Shown here piece by piece: positions 47,614 through 55,926 of a stretch of DNA of 64,000 nucleotides. Source of the stretch: a virus. The notes under the pieces were generated by a model. The model saw only the letters and a list, made by a program, of their open reading frames with translations, searched no databases and was not told the DNA's origin. The translations under genes and the position numbers were made by a program. The stretch covers positions 1-64,000 of the IMG/VR virus record IMGVR_UViG_3300021389_000005; one strand, 5' to 3'. Position 1 is the first letter of the stretch. Each line of letters opens with the position of its first letter.

Positions 47614-48679
47614 TAATAACATAGAGTTAACACAAGAGCTAAAGGAAAGAATAGAGTATGCGCTTATACAAGTAACTACTCAACAACATTCTAATCCAAA
47701 TAAGCAATCACTAAAGAGCATGCATGGGCGAATAACCCTTGCATGCCCTTATTGTGGTGATTCCCATAAAGATGATACTGCAAAACGTGGTAATATATTC
47801 TGGGACACATTACAATATCATTGCTATAATTGTGGTCACCATACAAATCTACACTCATTCTTAAAGGATCATGGTATTAAGCTTAGTAAAAGCGGTGATT
47901 CATTTGCAGTAATAGATTACATACAACAAAATAAATTACAAGTAAGATCAGAAAATGTTCTTAAACCTACTTTATTTGAAGATATACAAAAACATGCAAT
48001 AGACATTGATTTGTTTAAATCAAAGTTTAAAGCTAAATCTATTGAACCTGGAGAATGGATATGGTTTCAACTTAAAGACAGATTATTACATAAAAAACTA
48101 GACGAGTTCCTATATTCTGCCAAAGAACATAGATTATGGATTCTAAATTTAAGTACAGATAATAAAATTATAGGTGCACAAACTAGAAGAATGAAAGGAT
48201 ACGGTCAAAGATACCTTTCATATGATTTACCTAAGCTTTATGAAGAAATGGGCCAACCATTACAAATTGAAGAAGCAGAGTCTAATCAACTGGCAAAGAT
48301 TTCTACATTATTTGGAATTATGAGAGTTTCTTTTCAAAGGCCAGTAACTTTATTTGAAGGACCACTTGATGCTAAATTTATGTCAAACTCTTTGGCATTA
48401 GCAACTGCTGGAAGATCTACTGAAGAATTTGATGAAATCGAAACAGTAAGATATATGTTCGATAACGACGATACTGGTAAAAAGAAAATGATAGAGAAGC
48501 TTAAGAAAGGAAGGCCAGTATTTATGTGGTCCAAATTTCTAAAGGACAGTAATTTAGATACATATAATATCAAAGATCTTAATGATTTGATGATTAAATG
48601 TTTTGAGTTAAAGTCAGATGCCTTTAAAAATATCAATAACTATTTTACATCAAGCCAATTAGATTTATGGTATATTTAG
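47597..48679 (+). CDS. 61: DNA primase, gp61-like
   Basis: Makes RNA primers for lagging-strand synthesis with the replicative helicase. An N-terminal zinc ribbon is formed by C-x-x-C at 50-53 and C-x-x-C at 76-79. The TOPRIM catalytic elements are present: L-F-E-G-P-L-D-A near residue 254 (glutamate) and M-F-D-N-D-D-T-G-K near 288. The length of 360 aa fits T4 gp61 (342 aa). The start at 47597 overlaps gp32, and later in-frame ATGs would cut the zinc domain. The helicase partner (gp41) is not in this window. Confidence 0.88.
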   Translation: MTSTSNNNIELTQELKERIEYALIQVTTQQHSNPNKQSLKSMHGRITLACPYCGDSHKDDTAKRGNIFWDTLQYHCYNCGHHTNLHSFLKDHGIKLSKSGDSFAVIDYIQQNKLQVRSENVLKPTLFEDIQKHAIDIDLFKSKFKAKSIEPGEWIWFQLKDRLLHKKLDEFLYSAKEHRLWILNLSTDNKIIGAQTRRMKGYGQRYLSYDLPKLYEEMGQPLQIEEAESNQLAKISTLFGIMRVSFQRPVTLFEGPLDAKFMSNSLALATAGRSTEEFDEIETVRYMFDNDDTGKKKMIEKLKKGRPVFMWSKFLKDSNLDTYNIKDLNDLMIKCFELKSDAFKNINNYFTSSQLDLWYI

Positions 48680-48894
48680 AAGAACTAACATTTATGGTTG
48701 AAGAAAACCTAGAAGATTTTTATAACGATAGAGACCGATTTAAAGGACACAAACTACTCATAGATTTTGAGGCAGTAGAAATTCCTGATGATCCGAACAC
48801 ACCTGATATTGAGTTTAGCAAACCTAAATTTAAGAAAAGGCAAACAACTTCTAAGCACATAAAACCAGATCCTAACAAAAAATCATTATTTTAA
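48667..48894 (+). CDS. Small unknown protein, 75 aa
   Basis: Starts inside the primase end (13-base overlap) and ends one base before the UvsY-like start. Acidic N-terminal half (E-E-L-T-F-M-V-E-E-N-L-E-D-F-Y), basic C-terminal end (K-F-K-K-R-Q-T-T-S-K). The bipolar charge could suit a bridging factor at the replication machinery. Not recognised. Confidence 0.65.
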   Translation: MVYLEELTFMVEENLEDFYNDRDRFKGHKLLIDFEAVEIPDDPNTPDIEFSKPKFKKRQTTSKHIKPDPNKKSLF

Positions 48895-49317
48895 ATGAGT
48901 AAAGAAAAGATATTAGCACTCGATGAAAAGTTGAGTTCACAAAGGGCTGGATGGTCAAAAAATATTAAAGACCTAGCAAGTTCTCTAAGAAATATAAATG
49001 CAATGGAAGAAACCATATCAGGAGTATTATCTTCTAGACAAACTATGGTAGAACAAATAGCATACCTAAATACCAAGGTTAAGGAACAAAAGAACAACAT
49101 AAATTCCAGGTGGAGAGAGGCGTATATCAGATACTTTGAATATGACTATAAGCTTGGTGAAAAACAAAAAGAACGTTTTATTGAAAACGATCTAGTACAA
49201 GAACATACAAAATTATCTCTTTTAGAAAATCAATTAGATTTTATGAAAGAATCGGTAAAAACCCTAGATAATATGGGATTTGCCATTAGAAACAGGTTAG
49301 CACTTAAAGACCTGTAA
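48895..49317 (+). CDS. uvsY: UvsY-like recombination mediator (probable)
   Basis: 140 aa, all helical, similar in size to T4 UvsY (137 aa), which loads the UvsX recombinase onto gp32-coated ssDNA. The C-terminal segment (L-S-L-L-E-N-Q-L-D-F-M-K-E-S-V-K-T-L-D-N-M-G-F-A-I-R-N-R) resembles the UvsY C-terminal helix pattern that ends in a G-F-A-I-K run. The neighbour is the UvsW-like helicase, as in T4. Sequence similarity is limited outside that end, so the call leans on context and length. Confidence 0.7.
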   Translation: MSKEKILALDEKLSSQRAGWSKNIKDLASSLRNINAMEETISGVLSSRQTMVEQIAYLNTKVKEQKNNINSRWREAYIRYFEYDYKLGEKQKERFIENDLVQEHTKLSLLENQLDFMKESVKTLDNMGFAIRNRLALKDL

Positions 49318-49342
49318 CTAAAAATAAAAAGTCCCATTAAAT

Positions 49343-50851
49343 GTGGAACTTAGTTTAACAGAAAATAGACAGTTGCTTCGTATTGATGATGCAACTGAAA
49401 TGGAGCTTGAACAACTTAATATCTCACTTAACAAGAGAATTGAATCATGGAGATTTAATCCATTAGTTAAGAAAGGATTGTGGGACGGTTACATATCGTA
49501 TATAAAAGATGACAAGTGGATTCCATCTGGTCTATGGAGAGAAGTCATGTCTGTATGTAAAGAATACGGATATGAACTTAAATTAAATGGTATAACTGTC
49601 CTGTTTGACACTGAAATAAACCAGGAAGAGTTTACAGAGTGGGCCTTAAAGTTCTTTGAGAAATCAGAAATAACTCCCCGCGATTATCAAATAGAAGCAG
49701 CATTTAACATTCTTAAATTTAGAAAATGTTTATCAGAGCTTGCAACCTCTGCAGGTAAAACATTAATATCATTTCTAACAGTAGCATATCAATTAGAGAA
49801 AAAGAAATCAGAAAGAATTCTTTTTATTGTACCTAATGTTTCACTTGTCGTACAGGCTAGTGAAGATTTCTTAGATTATAATTATAGAAACGCAGTAGAT
49901 ATAAAGGTACAACAAATTTATTCAGGTCAAAAAATAAGACCTGGTAGAAATGTAGTAATTGGAACGTATCAATCTCTTGTTAAAAAGAATAAAGAATATT
50001 TTGAACAATTTGATGCAGTAATAATTGACGAGACACATAAAGCCAAATCTACTTCAATTAAGACTATATTACAAAAGTGTGTAAATGCTAAATATAGATA
50101 CGGTTTATCAGGTACGATTCCAAAAGAAGGTACAATAGATAGACTTACATTAATGGCATACACTGGTCCTTTGATCACTGAAGTTTCTGCAAATTTCCTA
50201 CAAAACGAAGGACACATTGCAAAATGTAAGGTTAAAGTTATTAAAATGGATTATGCTCCTCAATCTACAAAGGACGCGTTTAGAGAAATGTCACAAAACA
50301 GATATGAAAGTAAAGATGTATTCAAATTTGAGCAAAACTATGTTATTAATTCCGAAGGGCGTCTTAATTTCATTTCGAACATTATATCCAGAGTACGAGG
50401 TAACAGTCTTGTTCTTTTCCACAGGATCGAACATGGTAAAAAACTATATGCTAAACTTAGGCAAGAAAGTGATAAAACAATATACTATGTTGATGGCGGG
50501 ACTGAAACCTCAATCAGAGAAGAGTACAAAAAGAAAATGGAAGAAAACGCAGATGTAGTCATTGTCGCGTCATATGGTACTTTTTCAACAGGAATTTCTA
50601 TAAAAAGAATACACAACATATTTTTTACAGAGTCCTTTAAATCAGAGGTTGTAATTAGACAATCAATTGGTCGTGGACTAAGGCAACATAGCTCAAAGGA
50701 TAGCGTAAATATCATAGATTTTGTAGATGATTTATCATCACCAGACTGGGATAATTATCTAATGAGACATGCTAAAGCTAGACAAGCCATATACAAAGAA
50801 CAGAAGTTTGCATACGATATAAAAAATGTGTCGTTTGAAGGAGATATATAA
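49343..50851 (+). CDS. uvsW: UvsW-like recombination/repair helicase
   Basis: A superfamily 2 helicase that unwinds branched DNA and R-loops and, in T4, ends origin-dependent replication. Visible: an N-terminal small domain (R-I-E-S-W-R-F-N-P-L-V-K-K-G-L-W-D-G, matching the UvsW start pattern), Walker A-type A-T-S-A-G-K-T at 134-140, a DETH box at 229-232, S-G-T-I near 257 (motif III) and Q-S-I-G-R-G-L-R near 440 (motif VI). 502 aa matches UvsW. The start is a GTG: an ATG two bases upstream is out of frame, and an in-frame stop lies six codons upstream at 49325. A GATATATAAT motif overlaps the stop. Confidence 0.9.
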   Translation: MELSLTENRQLLRIDDATEMELEQLNISLNKRIESWRFNPLVKKGLWDGYISYIKDDKWIPSGLWREVMSVCKEYGYELKLNGITVLFDTEINQEEFTEWALKFFEKSEITPRDYQIEAAFNILKFRKCLSELATSAGKTLISFLTVAYQLEKKKSERILFIVPNVSLVVQASEDFLDYNYRNAVDIKVQQIYSGQKIRPGRNVVIGTYQSLVKKNKEYFEQFDAVIIDETHKAKSTSIKTILQKCVNAKYRYGLSGTIPKEGTIDRLTLMAYTGPLITEVSANFLQNEGHIAKCKVKVIKMDYAPQSTKDAFREMSQNRYESKDVFKFEQNYVINSEGRLNFISNIISRVRGNSLVLFHRIEHGKKLYAKLRQESDKTIYYVDGGTETSIREEYKKKMEENADVVIVASYGTFSTGISIKRIHNIFFTESFKSEVVIRQSIGRGLRQHSSKDSVNIIDFVDDLSSPDWDNYLMRHAKARQAIYKEQKFAYDIKNVSFEGDI

Positions 50852-50852
50852 T
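50843..50852 (+). promoter_or_regulatory. GATATATAAT promoter-like motif
   Basis: Exact copy overlapping the end of the UvsW-like gene and lying 42 bases before the next ATG; would drive the internal-protein cluster. Confidence 0.45.
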
Positions 50853-50884
50853 AAAATAATCATAATGAAATAAATATAATCATA

Positions 50885-52705
50885 ATGGAAAAACTAAAAT
50901 CATTTGAGCAGTTTGCTAAGATAAAAACTGAAAGCGATCAAGCTCAACTACAAGAAGAACAAAATGCAAAAAGAGAATCTGAAGCTAATACGTTTAAGGA
51001 TCTCTTATCAGAATTTAATGTTACATCTGTAAAAGAATTATCAGAAGAACAAAAAAACGAATTCTTTACTAAATTAAGAGGTGTTGAAATGAACGAAGCA
51101 TTCTTAATCATAGAAGGAACTAGAGGACAATTTGGTAAAATAGACAAAAGAGGTAACATAGAGTCTGTGTATACACATTATGATTCATATCCTGACAACA
51201 TGCTACCGCTTATTAAGAAAACATATTTAAAGGGTGGTTCACCACTAAACATGGTTCTTAAAAATGGAGATAATTCAGGTTTAGAAGCTGATCCAAGTGG
51301 AATGAACTACTATGGAGACACTGATAATATGAAAGGTAACGTTAAAAACATTGACAGATATATTTCAACTGCAGGTGATAAAGGTGGAGCTGAATTCATT
51401 TACCTTTTTGATGAAAAATCAGGAAAGTGGTTAATGGCAGACATATATGCAGGTGATAAAGATTTAAAACCAGCATTTGAATCTGTAGAAATTAATGAAG
51501 CTATTAAAGTAGAAGGTAAGAGAGATGCTAAGAAAGTAGTAACTCAATATAATCAAATTTTGTTTTCTAAATTAAATGCAATTGGTGCATCTAACGATAA
51601 GAAGACTTTATTGGGTGCAATTAAAAAATTATTCTTAGATTCAATGGAAGATGCTAATTTCCATAGAGAAAGAGAAAAGTGTGCAGGCGCTATCAAAGGT
51701 AATATAGGATCTATTCCTGTAATAGTTGATGGTTTAGGCAAAATGTCAGTAAACATCGGATCGACAAGAATTAAAGATGCATTAGAACAAGAATATTCTA
51801 GAATTTCAAATGCAGCTGGATGGTCAGGTCAAGGTATTGCAGAAGGAACTGCATTGTTCTTAGAGCAATGTGGCTTTGCTAAAATGGGACAAGATTTACT
51901 AGATAGATTTAACTCTTTCTTTGAAGGTGAAGTAAAAGACAACTTTGAATTTAGAATGTTCGAATCTATCAAATATGCAGAGGCTGTATTAGAGGCATCA
52001 GTGGTAATGGATGCAATGGATCCTGGATCTAAAGTATTAAGAAAATTACTTAAGAAGCATAAAGTAACAATGGAAATCATTGATAACGATGGACCATCTG
52101 GATGGCCAGAAGTTGAATTAACAGGAGACAGGAAAGATCTTGAAAAGGTACTAGCATCTGAAGATGGTTGGGACGATGCAGGTTTAGCAGAATACATTGA
52201 AGAATCTAACGGAACTTATACAGCTAAAGTTAAATCTTTAAATGAAGCTAAAAAGGACTTAAAGGTTGGAGATACTGGTATCGACTATAACGACAATATT
52301 GTAGAAGTTATAGAAATTGGTAAATTTGACAAAGTAGCAAAAAGCTTTAAAAAGGAAATGAAAGCAGATGCTGAAGATTATGGATATGAAAAAGCAGCAG
52401 GTGATTTCTATCTTACTAAAAATATTGAAGCAGCTGAAGGTAATGTTGGAGATTTAGCTATTTACCCGGTAAAATACGACATGTCTCAATATTGGGGAAT
52501 AAATCCTTTAAAAGAATCAGTAGTTACTGAAGCGGAAGTTACTTCCGATGAAGAATTTAAAGAATATGCATTTTCTGTATTACAAAAAGCTTTCGGCGAC
52601 GACTTTGACGAAGCTAAAGCACAGGAAGTAGTTGATGGATTAATTTCTAAAAACTCAGGAGATTACGGTGCTATGGTTGGTGCTTTAAAATCATCACTTG
52701 GGTAA
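50885..52705 (+). CDS. Multi-domain packaged-type protein, 606 aa
   Basis: Function unknown. The N-terminus M-E-K-L-K-S-F-E-Q-F has the F-x-x-F core of capsid-targeting leaders but no close I/L-x-E. Several I/L/V-x-E sites separate what look like distinct domains: I-N-E near 203, L-N-E near 452, V-T-E near 547. The first domain (about 60-190) includes a G-Q-F-G-K-I-D-K-R-G-N-I-E-S-V-Y-T-H-Y-D-S-Y-P pattern I associate with an uncharacterised bacterial/phage family. The last module (about 550-606, E-F-K-E-Y-A-F-S-V-L-Q-K-A-F-G-D-D-F, then G-D-Y-G-A-M-V-G-A-L-K) is a compact helical unit. It may be a polyprotein cut in the prohead; that is inference. A terminator follows. Confidence 0.6.
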   Translation: MEKLKSFEQFAKIKTESDQAQLQEEQNAKRESEANTFKDLLSEFNVTSVKELSEEQKNEFFTKLRGVEMNEAFLIIEGTRGQFGKIDKRGNIESVYTHYDSYPDNMLPLIKKTYLKGGSPLNMVLKNGDNSGLEADPSGMNYYGDTDNMKGNVKNIDRYISTAGDKGGAEFIYLFDEKSGKWLMADIYAGDKDLKPAFESVEINEAIKVEGKRDAKKVVTQYNQILFSKLNAIGASNDKKTLLGAIKKLFLDSMEDANFHREREKCAGAIKGNIGSIPVIVDGLGKMSVNIGSTRIKDALEQEYSRISNAAGWSGQGIAEGTALFLEQCGFAKMGQDLLDRFNSFFEGEVKDNFEFRMFESIKYAEAVLEASVVMDAMDPGSKVLRKLLKKHKVTMEIIDNDGPSGWPEVELTGDRKDLEKVLASEDGWDDAGLAEYIEESNGTYTAKVKSLNEAKKDLKVGDTGIDYNDNIVEVIEIGKFDKVAKSFKKEMKADAEDYGYEKAAGDFYLTKNIEAAEGNVGDLAIYPVKYDMSQYWGINPLKESVVTEAEVTSDEEFKEYAFSVLQKAFGDDFDEAKAQEVVDGLISKNSGDYGAMVGALKSSLG

Positions 52706-52717
52706 AAACAATATATA

Positions 52718-52747
52718 AACTAGAGAGCATAACACTCTCTAGTTTTT
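52718..52747 (+). terminator. Rho-independent terminator
   Basis: A perfect ten-base-pair stem (AACTAGAGAG / CTCTCTAGTT) with loop CATAACA at 52718-52744, followed by a short T-tract. It separates the 606-aa gene from the ligase-like gene, whose ATG is 14 bases beyond. Confidence 0.88.
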
Positions 52748-52760
52748 ACTTTCAACTATT

Positions 52761-54032
52761 ATGAAAATATATACAGACTTTAGTACATTTATAACCGAAA
52801 GGGTTCACTTACAAGAATCTAATTTAATATTAGAAGGTGGAGCAGCCGGCCACATGTCACACCCGTTTGATAACAAGTCATTGACATTCGGCGATTTTAA
52901 AAAGCTTATAGAATCTGGATTAAGTGGAGAACTTAATTTTGAAGAAGACCCTACCGAAAAAACAGATGGTCAAAATTTATTTGCAACTGTTAAAGATGGA
53001 GAAACAATGTTTGCCAGAAATAAGGGTCAAATGAAAAATCCAATAGACCTAAACGGTATTATTAAGATGTTTACTGGTCACGCTTCTAAATTAGTAGAAG
53101 AAACATATATTTTTGCAGCAAAAGATTTAGCTGACGCTTTACCAAAACTTAAGGATCAATCAATGTTTGCAAACGGATTAAATTTCGTTAACATGGAATT
53201 GATCTACTCTAAAAACCCTAACGTGATATATTATGATAGAGATGTCATTCAATTTCACAATATAGTAGAGACAGACGGAGAAGGTAATCAAACAGGAACT
53301 CAAAACTTAGCAACAGAATTAGTAGGTGCTTTAAAAGAATTAAAGAAAGATGTTCAAAACACATTTACTATAATTCCACCACAAGTATTAAAGATTGCTA
53401 AAGACGTTGACTTTGAAGCAAACAAGTCAAAATTCATTAAACAAGTAGAAGCATTAAAGAATCGTTATAAACTAACAGATGCTGACGAAGTTTCCAGATA
53501 TCACGAAATGTGGTGGAGAGAAACGATAGACACAAATTTCCCTGATCTAGAACAAAACCACAAAGAAGGTTTATTATTAAGATGGGCATATGGTGATAAG
53601 AAGACTTTAAATTTAAGATCATTAGACAAAGCTATCGGTAAAGATAAAGCTGCACTAATTAAGAAGTTTGATAAAGAAGATGTTAAAAAGAAGTATAAAG
53701 AAAACATTAGACCATTTGAAGATCTATTCTTAGAATTAGGATCAGTAATTTTGAAAAACGCAAGTAACTTTGTAGCTGCATCGCCAGACAAAGAAATGCA
53801 AAGACTGCATAATCAAATTAGAACTGAAGCTGCTAAGATTAAAAAATCAGGTGGAATTGATCAAATTAAAAAAGTAGAAGCTGAGCTTGCTAGACTAGAA
53901 AGAATCGGTGGAATAGAGTCTATTATACCAACTGAAGGTTTAGTTTTTAAATACAAAGGACATACTTACAAATTAACAGGCACTTTTGCCGCAATCAATC
54001 AATTGATGGGAATCATCAAATACGGCAGATAA
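52761..54032 (+). CDS. Ligase-type nucleotidyltransferase with capsid-targeting-like leader
   Basis: Carries the motif set of covalent nucleotidyltransferases (DNA/RNA ligases, capping enzymes): motif I K-T-D-G at 67-70 (the lysine that would take AMP), a R-N-K-G segment at 86-89, a motif-III-like V-N-M-E-L-I near 146, motif IV E-G-L-V near 394 and a downstream Y-K-L-T. It belongs with uncharacterised phage proteins having the H-P-F-D start of the core domain (here 34-37). Before the core is a leader, M-K-I-Y-T-D-F-S-T-F-I-T-E, whose I-T-E fits prohead-protease cleavage. I infer that it is packaged and ejected, then joins or caps nucleic acid in the host. Substrate and partner are unknown. 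Confidence 0.7.
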   Translation: MKIYTDFSTFITERVHLQESNLILEGGAAGHMSHPFDNKSLTFGDFKKLIESGLSGELNFEEDPTEKTDGQNLFATVKDGETMFARNKGQMKNPIDLNGIIKMFTGHASKLVEETYIFAAKDLADALPKLKDQSMFANGLNFVNMELIYSKNPNVIYYDRDVIQFHNIVETDGEGNQTGTQNLATELVGALKELKKDVQNTFTIIPPQVLKIAKDVDFEANKSKFIKQVEALKNRYKLTDADEVSRYHEMWWRETIDTNFPDLEQNHKEGLLLRWAYGDKKTLNLRSLDKAIGKDKAALIKKFDKEDVKKKYKENIRPFEDLFLELGSVILKNASNFVAASPDKEMQRLHNQIRTEAAKIKKSGGIDQIKKVEAELARLERIGGIESIIPTEGLVFKYKGHTYKLTGTFAAINQLMGIIKYGR

Positions 54033-54044
54033 AACAAAAATAAT

Positions 54045-55889
54045 ATGGCACTACAAAACCTAAAAACATATTTTGAATCTACTAATATCAATGACTTTAA
54101 TGAGTTATTGAGTAACATATGTGTTGTAACAGAAAAAGTGCAAGCATCAAGTTTTCACGTAAGAAGAGAAGAGGTTGGTAAATTTGAATTTTTTAAGAGT
54201 GGTTCAAAAATTGCAATGAATCGCGTAGATAGAACTCTCGTTAAATATTATGAAAATGCCATTAAACATTTTAACACTATTTCAGACGAAGCGTTAAATG
54301 AAATGCCAAAAGATTGGAAATTTGGATTTGATTACATGGTAGATAAGAAAACTATCGACATAGAATATGACTTATTACCAAAAAACAATTTAATACTAAC
54401 ACATATACAGGTACTTAACGCAACAGATCCTACGAGAGTTAAGAGAGTTATTAGAGATCCTAGAATTCTTGAGAAGTGGGCAACTAAACTAGAAGTACAA
54501 GAAATATCAGTTTTATTTGAAGGTCAATTAGCATTGAATCAAAAAGAAGATCTAATAGACTTATTGTCTTTAGGTGAATCAGAATTTAAAACTAAATTTG
54601 AGAAGGAATCATTTACAAGGTTAATATACAATATATTCGATAACGGTAGAAATAAATCAGCATTAAATCTAGATTTAGATAAAGATATTGATGCATTGGT
54701 AGTAAACTTCTACGAGAATAGAAATCCTAAGAGTTTTAAACTAGAAAGATTTGATAGAATTGAATCAGAGCCTAGAAAACCATCTGACATGTATCAAATA
54801 TCTATATTAGATTTAGTTGAATTTTTAACAAGTTTTGATATATCAGATATAGAATTAAAAGAAGAGGACGCAGATCTTAGATATGTAGAATTAATGTCAT
54901 CTATATTTAATGCTTACGTAGAAAAGCACGCAACTAAATATGTAGGCGCAGATTTTGATTCAGCAGATTTTGCAGAAGGTGAAAACTTTGAACTTAATAC
55001 AGCATATATCTCTAATGAGAAAACCCTCTCACTAGTACAAAACAAAGTGTTATCGGAACTTTTTAAAATAGCACTCGGTTCTTTTAGAAAAAAGAGAAGC
55101 AAAGAAACTGATATTATAAATTCAGATCTTATGTCTCAGATTAATGAAATAGTTGAAGAGATAGAAACTATCATAATGGGTAAAACAAACGAAAAAGATG
55201 TAATGGATTTTAAAAAATATCTAATTAATCAAAAACTAAATGGCGACGTAAGTCCAATAATGGAAGGATTAACTGTAGACTATCCAGATCAGGGTAAAAA
55301 GCTAGTTAATATGTTTGTTGGTAGATTTCAGCCGTTCACATTAGGACATGCTAAGGTAATAGACACTATTAGCAAACAAAACGGACATCCTGTTGTTGTA
55401 ATATTGATTAAATCAAAGACTAAGAAAAAAGAAGATGCTTTTAAAAGACCTTATGATGAGGAAACTCAATTAGCAATGCTTAATAAATTAAAGTCTAAAT
55501 ACCCAATAGAAAAAGTATACATTTTAGATAGAGCGGCAATAGATTATATGTTTAACGCAATGAGAGCCGATGGTTACGAACCGGTACTTTGGGGAACAGG
55601 AACAGATAGGCTCAAAACATATTCGTATCAAGTTGATAAACCAGAATATAGAGAATCTTTAAATTGTAGAGAAGATTTCGGTTTATTTGAAATCCCTAGA
55701 TCTGGTAAAAACATTTCAGCAACACAAGTTAGAAATGCAATGTTAGACGGTGATGAAAAGACATTTAAAAAATTAACACCTAGACCAATTCATGGTATGT
55801 ATACTGAATTGAGAACAAAATTAGAGGTTTCTATGGGTGTTGCAGAGTCAAAATTCATGACATTTGAACAGTTTGTGAAGAAAGACTAA
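54045..55889 (+). CDS. Fusion: ligase-like N-terminal domain plus NMNAT-type adenylyltransferase
   Basis: The C-terminal domain (about 420-590) is a cytidylyltransferase/NMNAT-like nucleotidyltransferase: G-R-F-Q-P-F-T-L-G-H ((H/T)xGH motif) near 425-434, and I-S-A-T-Q-V-R-N near 563, the usual second ATP-binding motif. Such enzymes transfer AMP or CMP to make NAD or activated alcohols. The N-terminal part (1-400) has E-K-V-Q-A-S-S-F at 30-37, like a ligase motif I with D-G replaced by Q-A, then F-G-F-D-Y-M and D-L-L-P-K-N-N-L-I-L-T-H, so it may be a degenerate ligase-type domain. The final residues M-T-F-E-Q-F-V-K-K-D again show the leader core, but at the C-terminus. Only the NMNAT-like part is secure. 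Confidence 0.75.
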   Translation: MALQNLKTYFESTNINDFNELLSNICVVTEKVQASSFHVRREEVGKFEFFKSGSKIAMNRVDRTLVKYYENAIKHFNTISDEALNEMPKDWKFGFDYMVDKKTIDIEYDLLPKNNLILTHIQVLNATDPTRVKRVIRDPRILEKWATKLEVQEISVLFEGQLALNQKEDLIDLLSLGESEFKTKFEKESFTRLIYNIFDNGRNKSALNLDLDKDIDALVVNFYENRNPKSFKLERFDRIESEPRKPSDMYQISILDLVEFLTSFDISDIELKEEDADLRYVELMSSIFNAYVEKHATKYVGADFDSADFAEGENFELNTAYISNEKTLSLVQNKVLSELFKIALGSFRKKRSKETDIINSDLMSQINEIVEEIETIIMGKTNEKDVMDFKKYLINQKLNGDVSPIMEGLTVDYPDQGKKLVNMFVGRFQPFTLGHAKVIDTISKQNGHPVVVILIKSKTKKKEDAFKRPYDEETQLAMLNKLKSKYPIEKVYILDRAAIDYMFNAMRADGYEPVLWGTGTDRLKTYSYQVDKPEYRESLNCREDFGLFEIPRSGKNISATQVRNAMLDGDEKTFKKLTPRPIHGMYTELRTKLEVSMGVAESKFMTFEQFVKKD

Positions 55890-55926
55890 TATATAGTATA
55901 AGAATATAAAATATAGAAAATTAAAA

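Noticed and set aside
49330-49352. Hairpin before the UvsW start as a terminator or start-blocking stem
   Set aside because: Only two short paired segments with mismatches and a bulge, and no T-tract; too weak to call.
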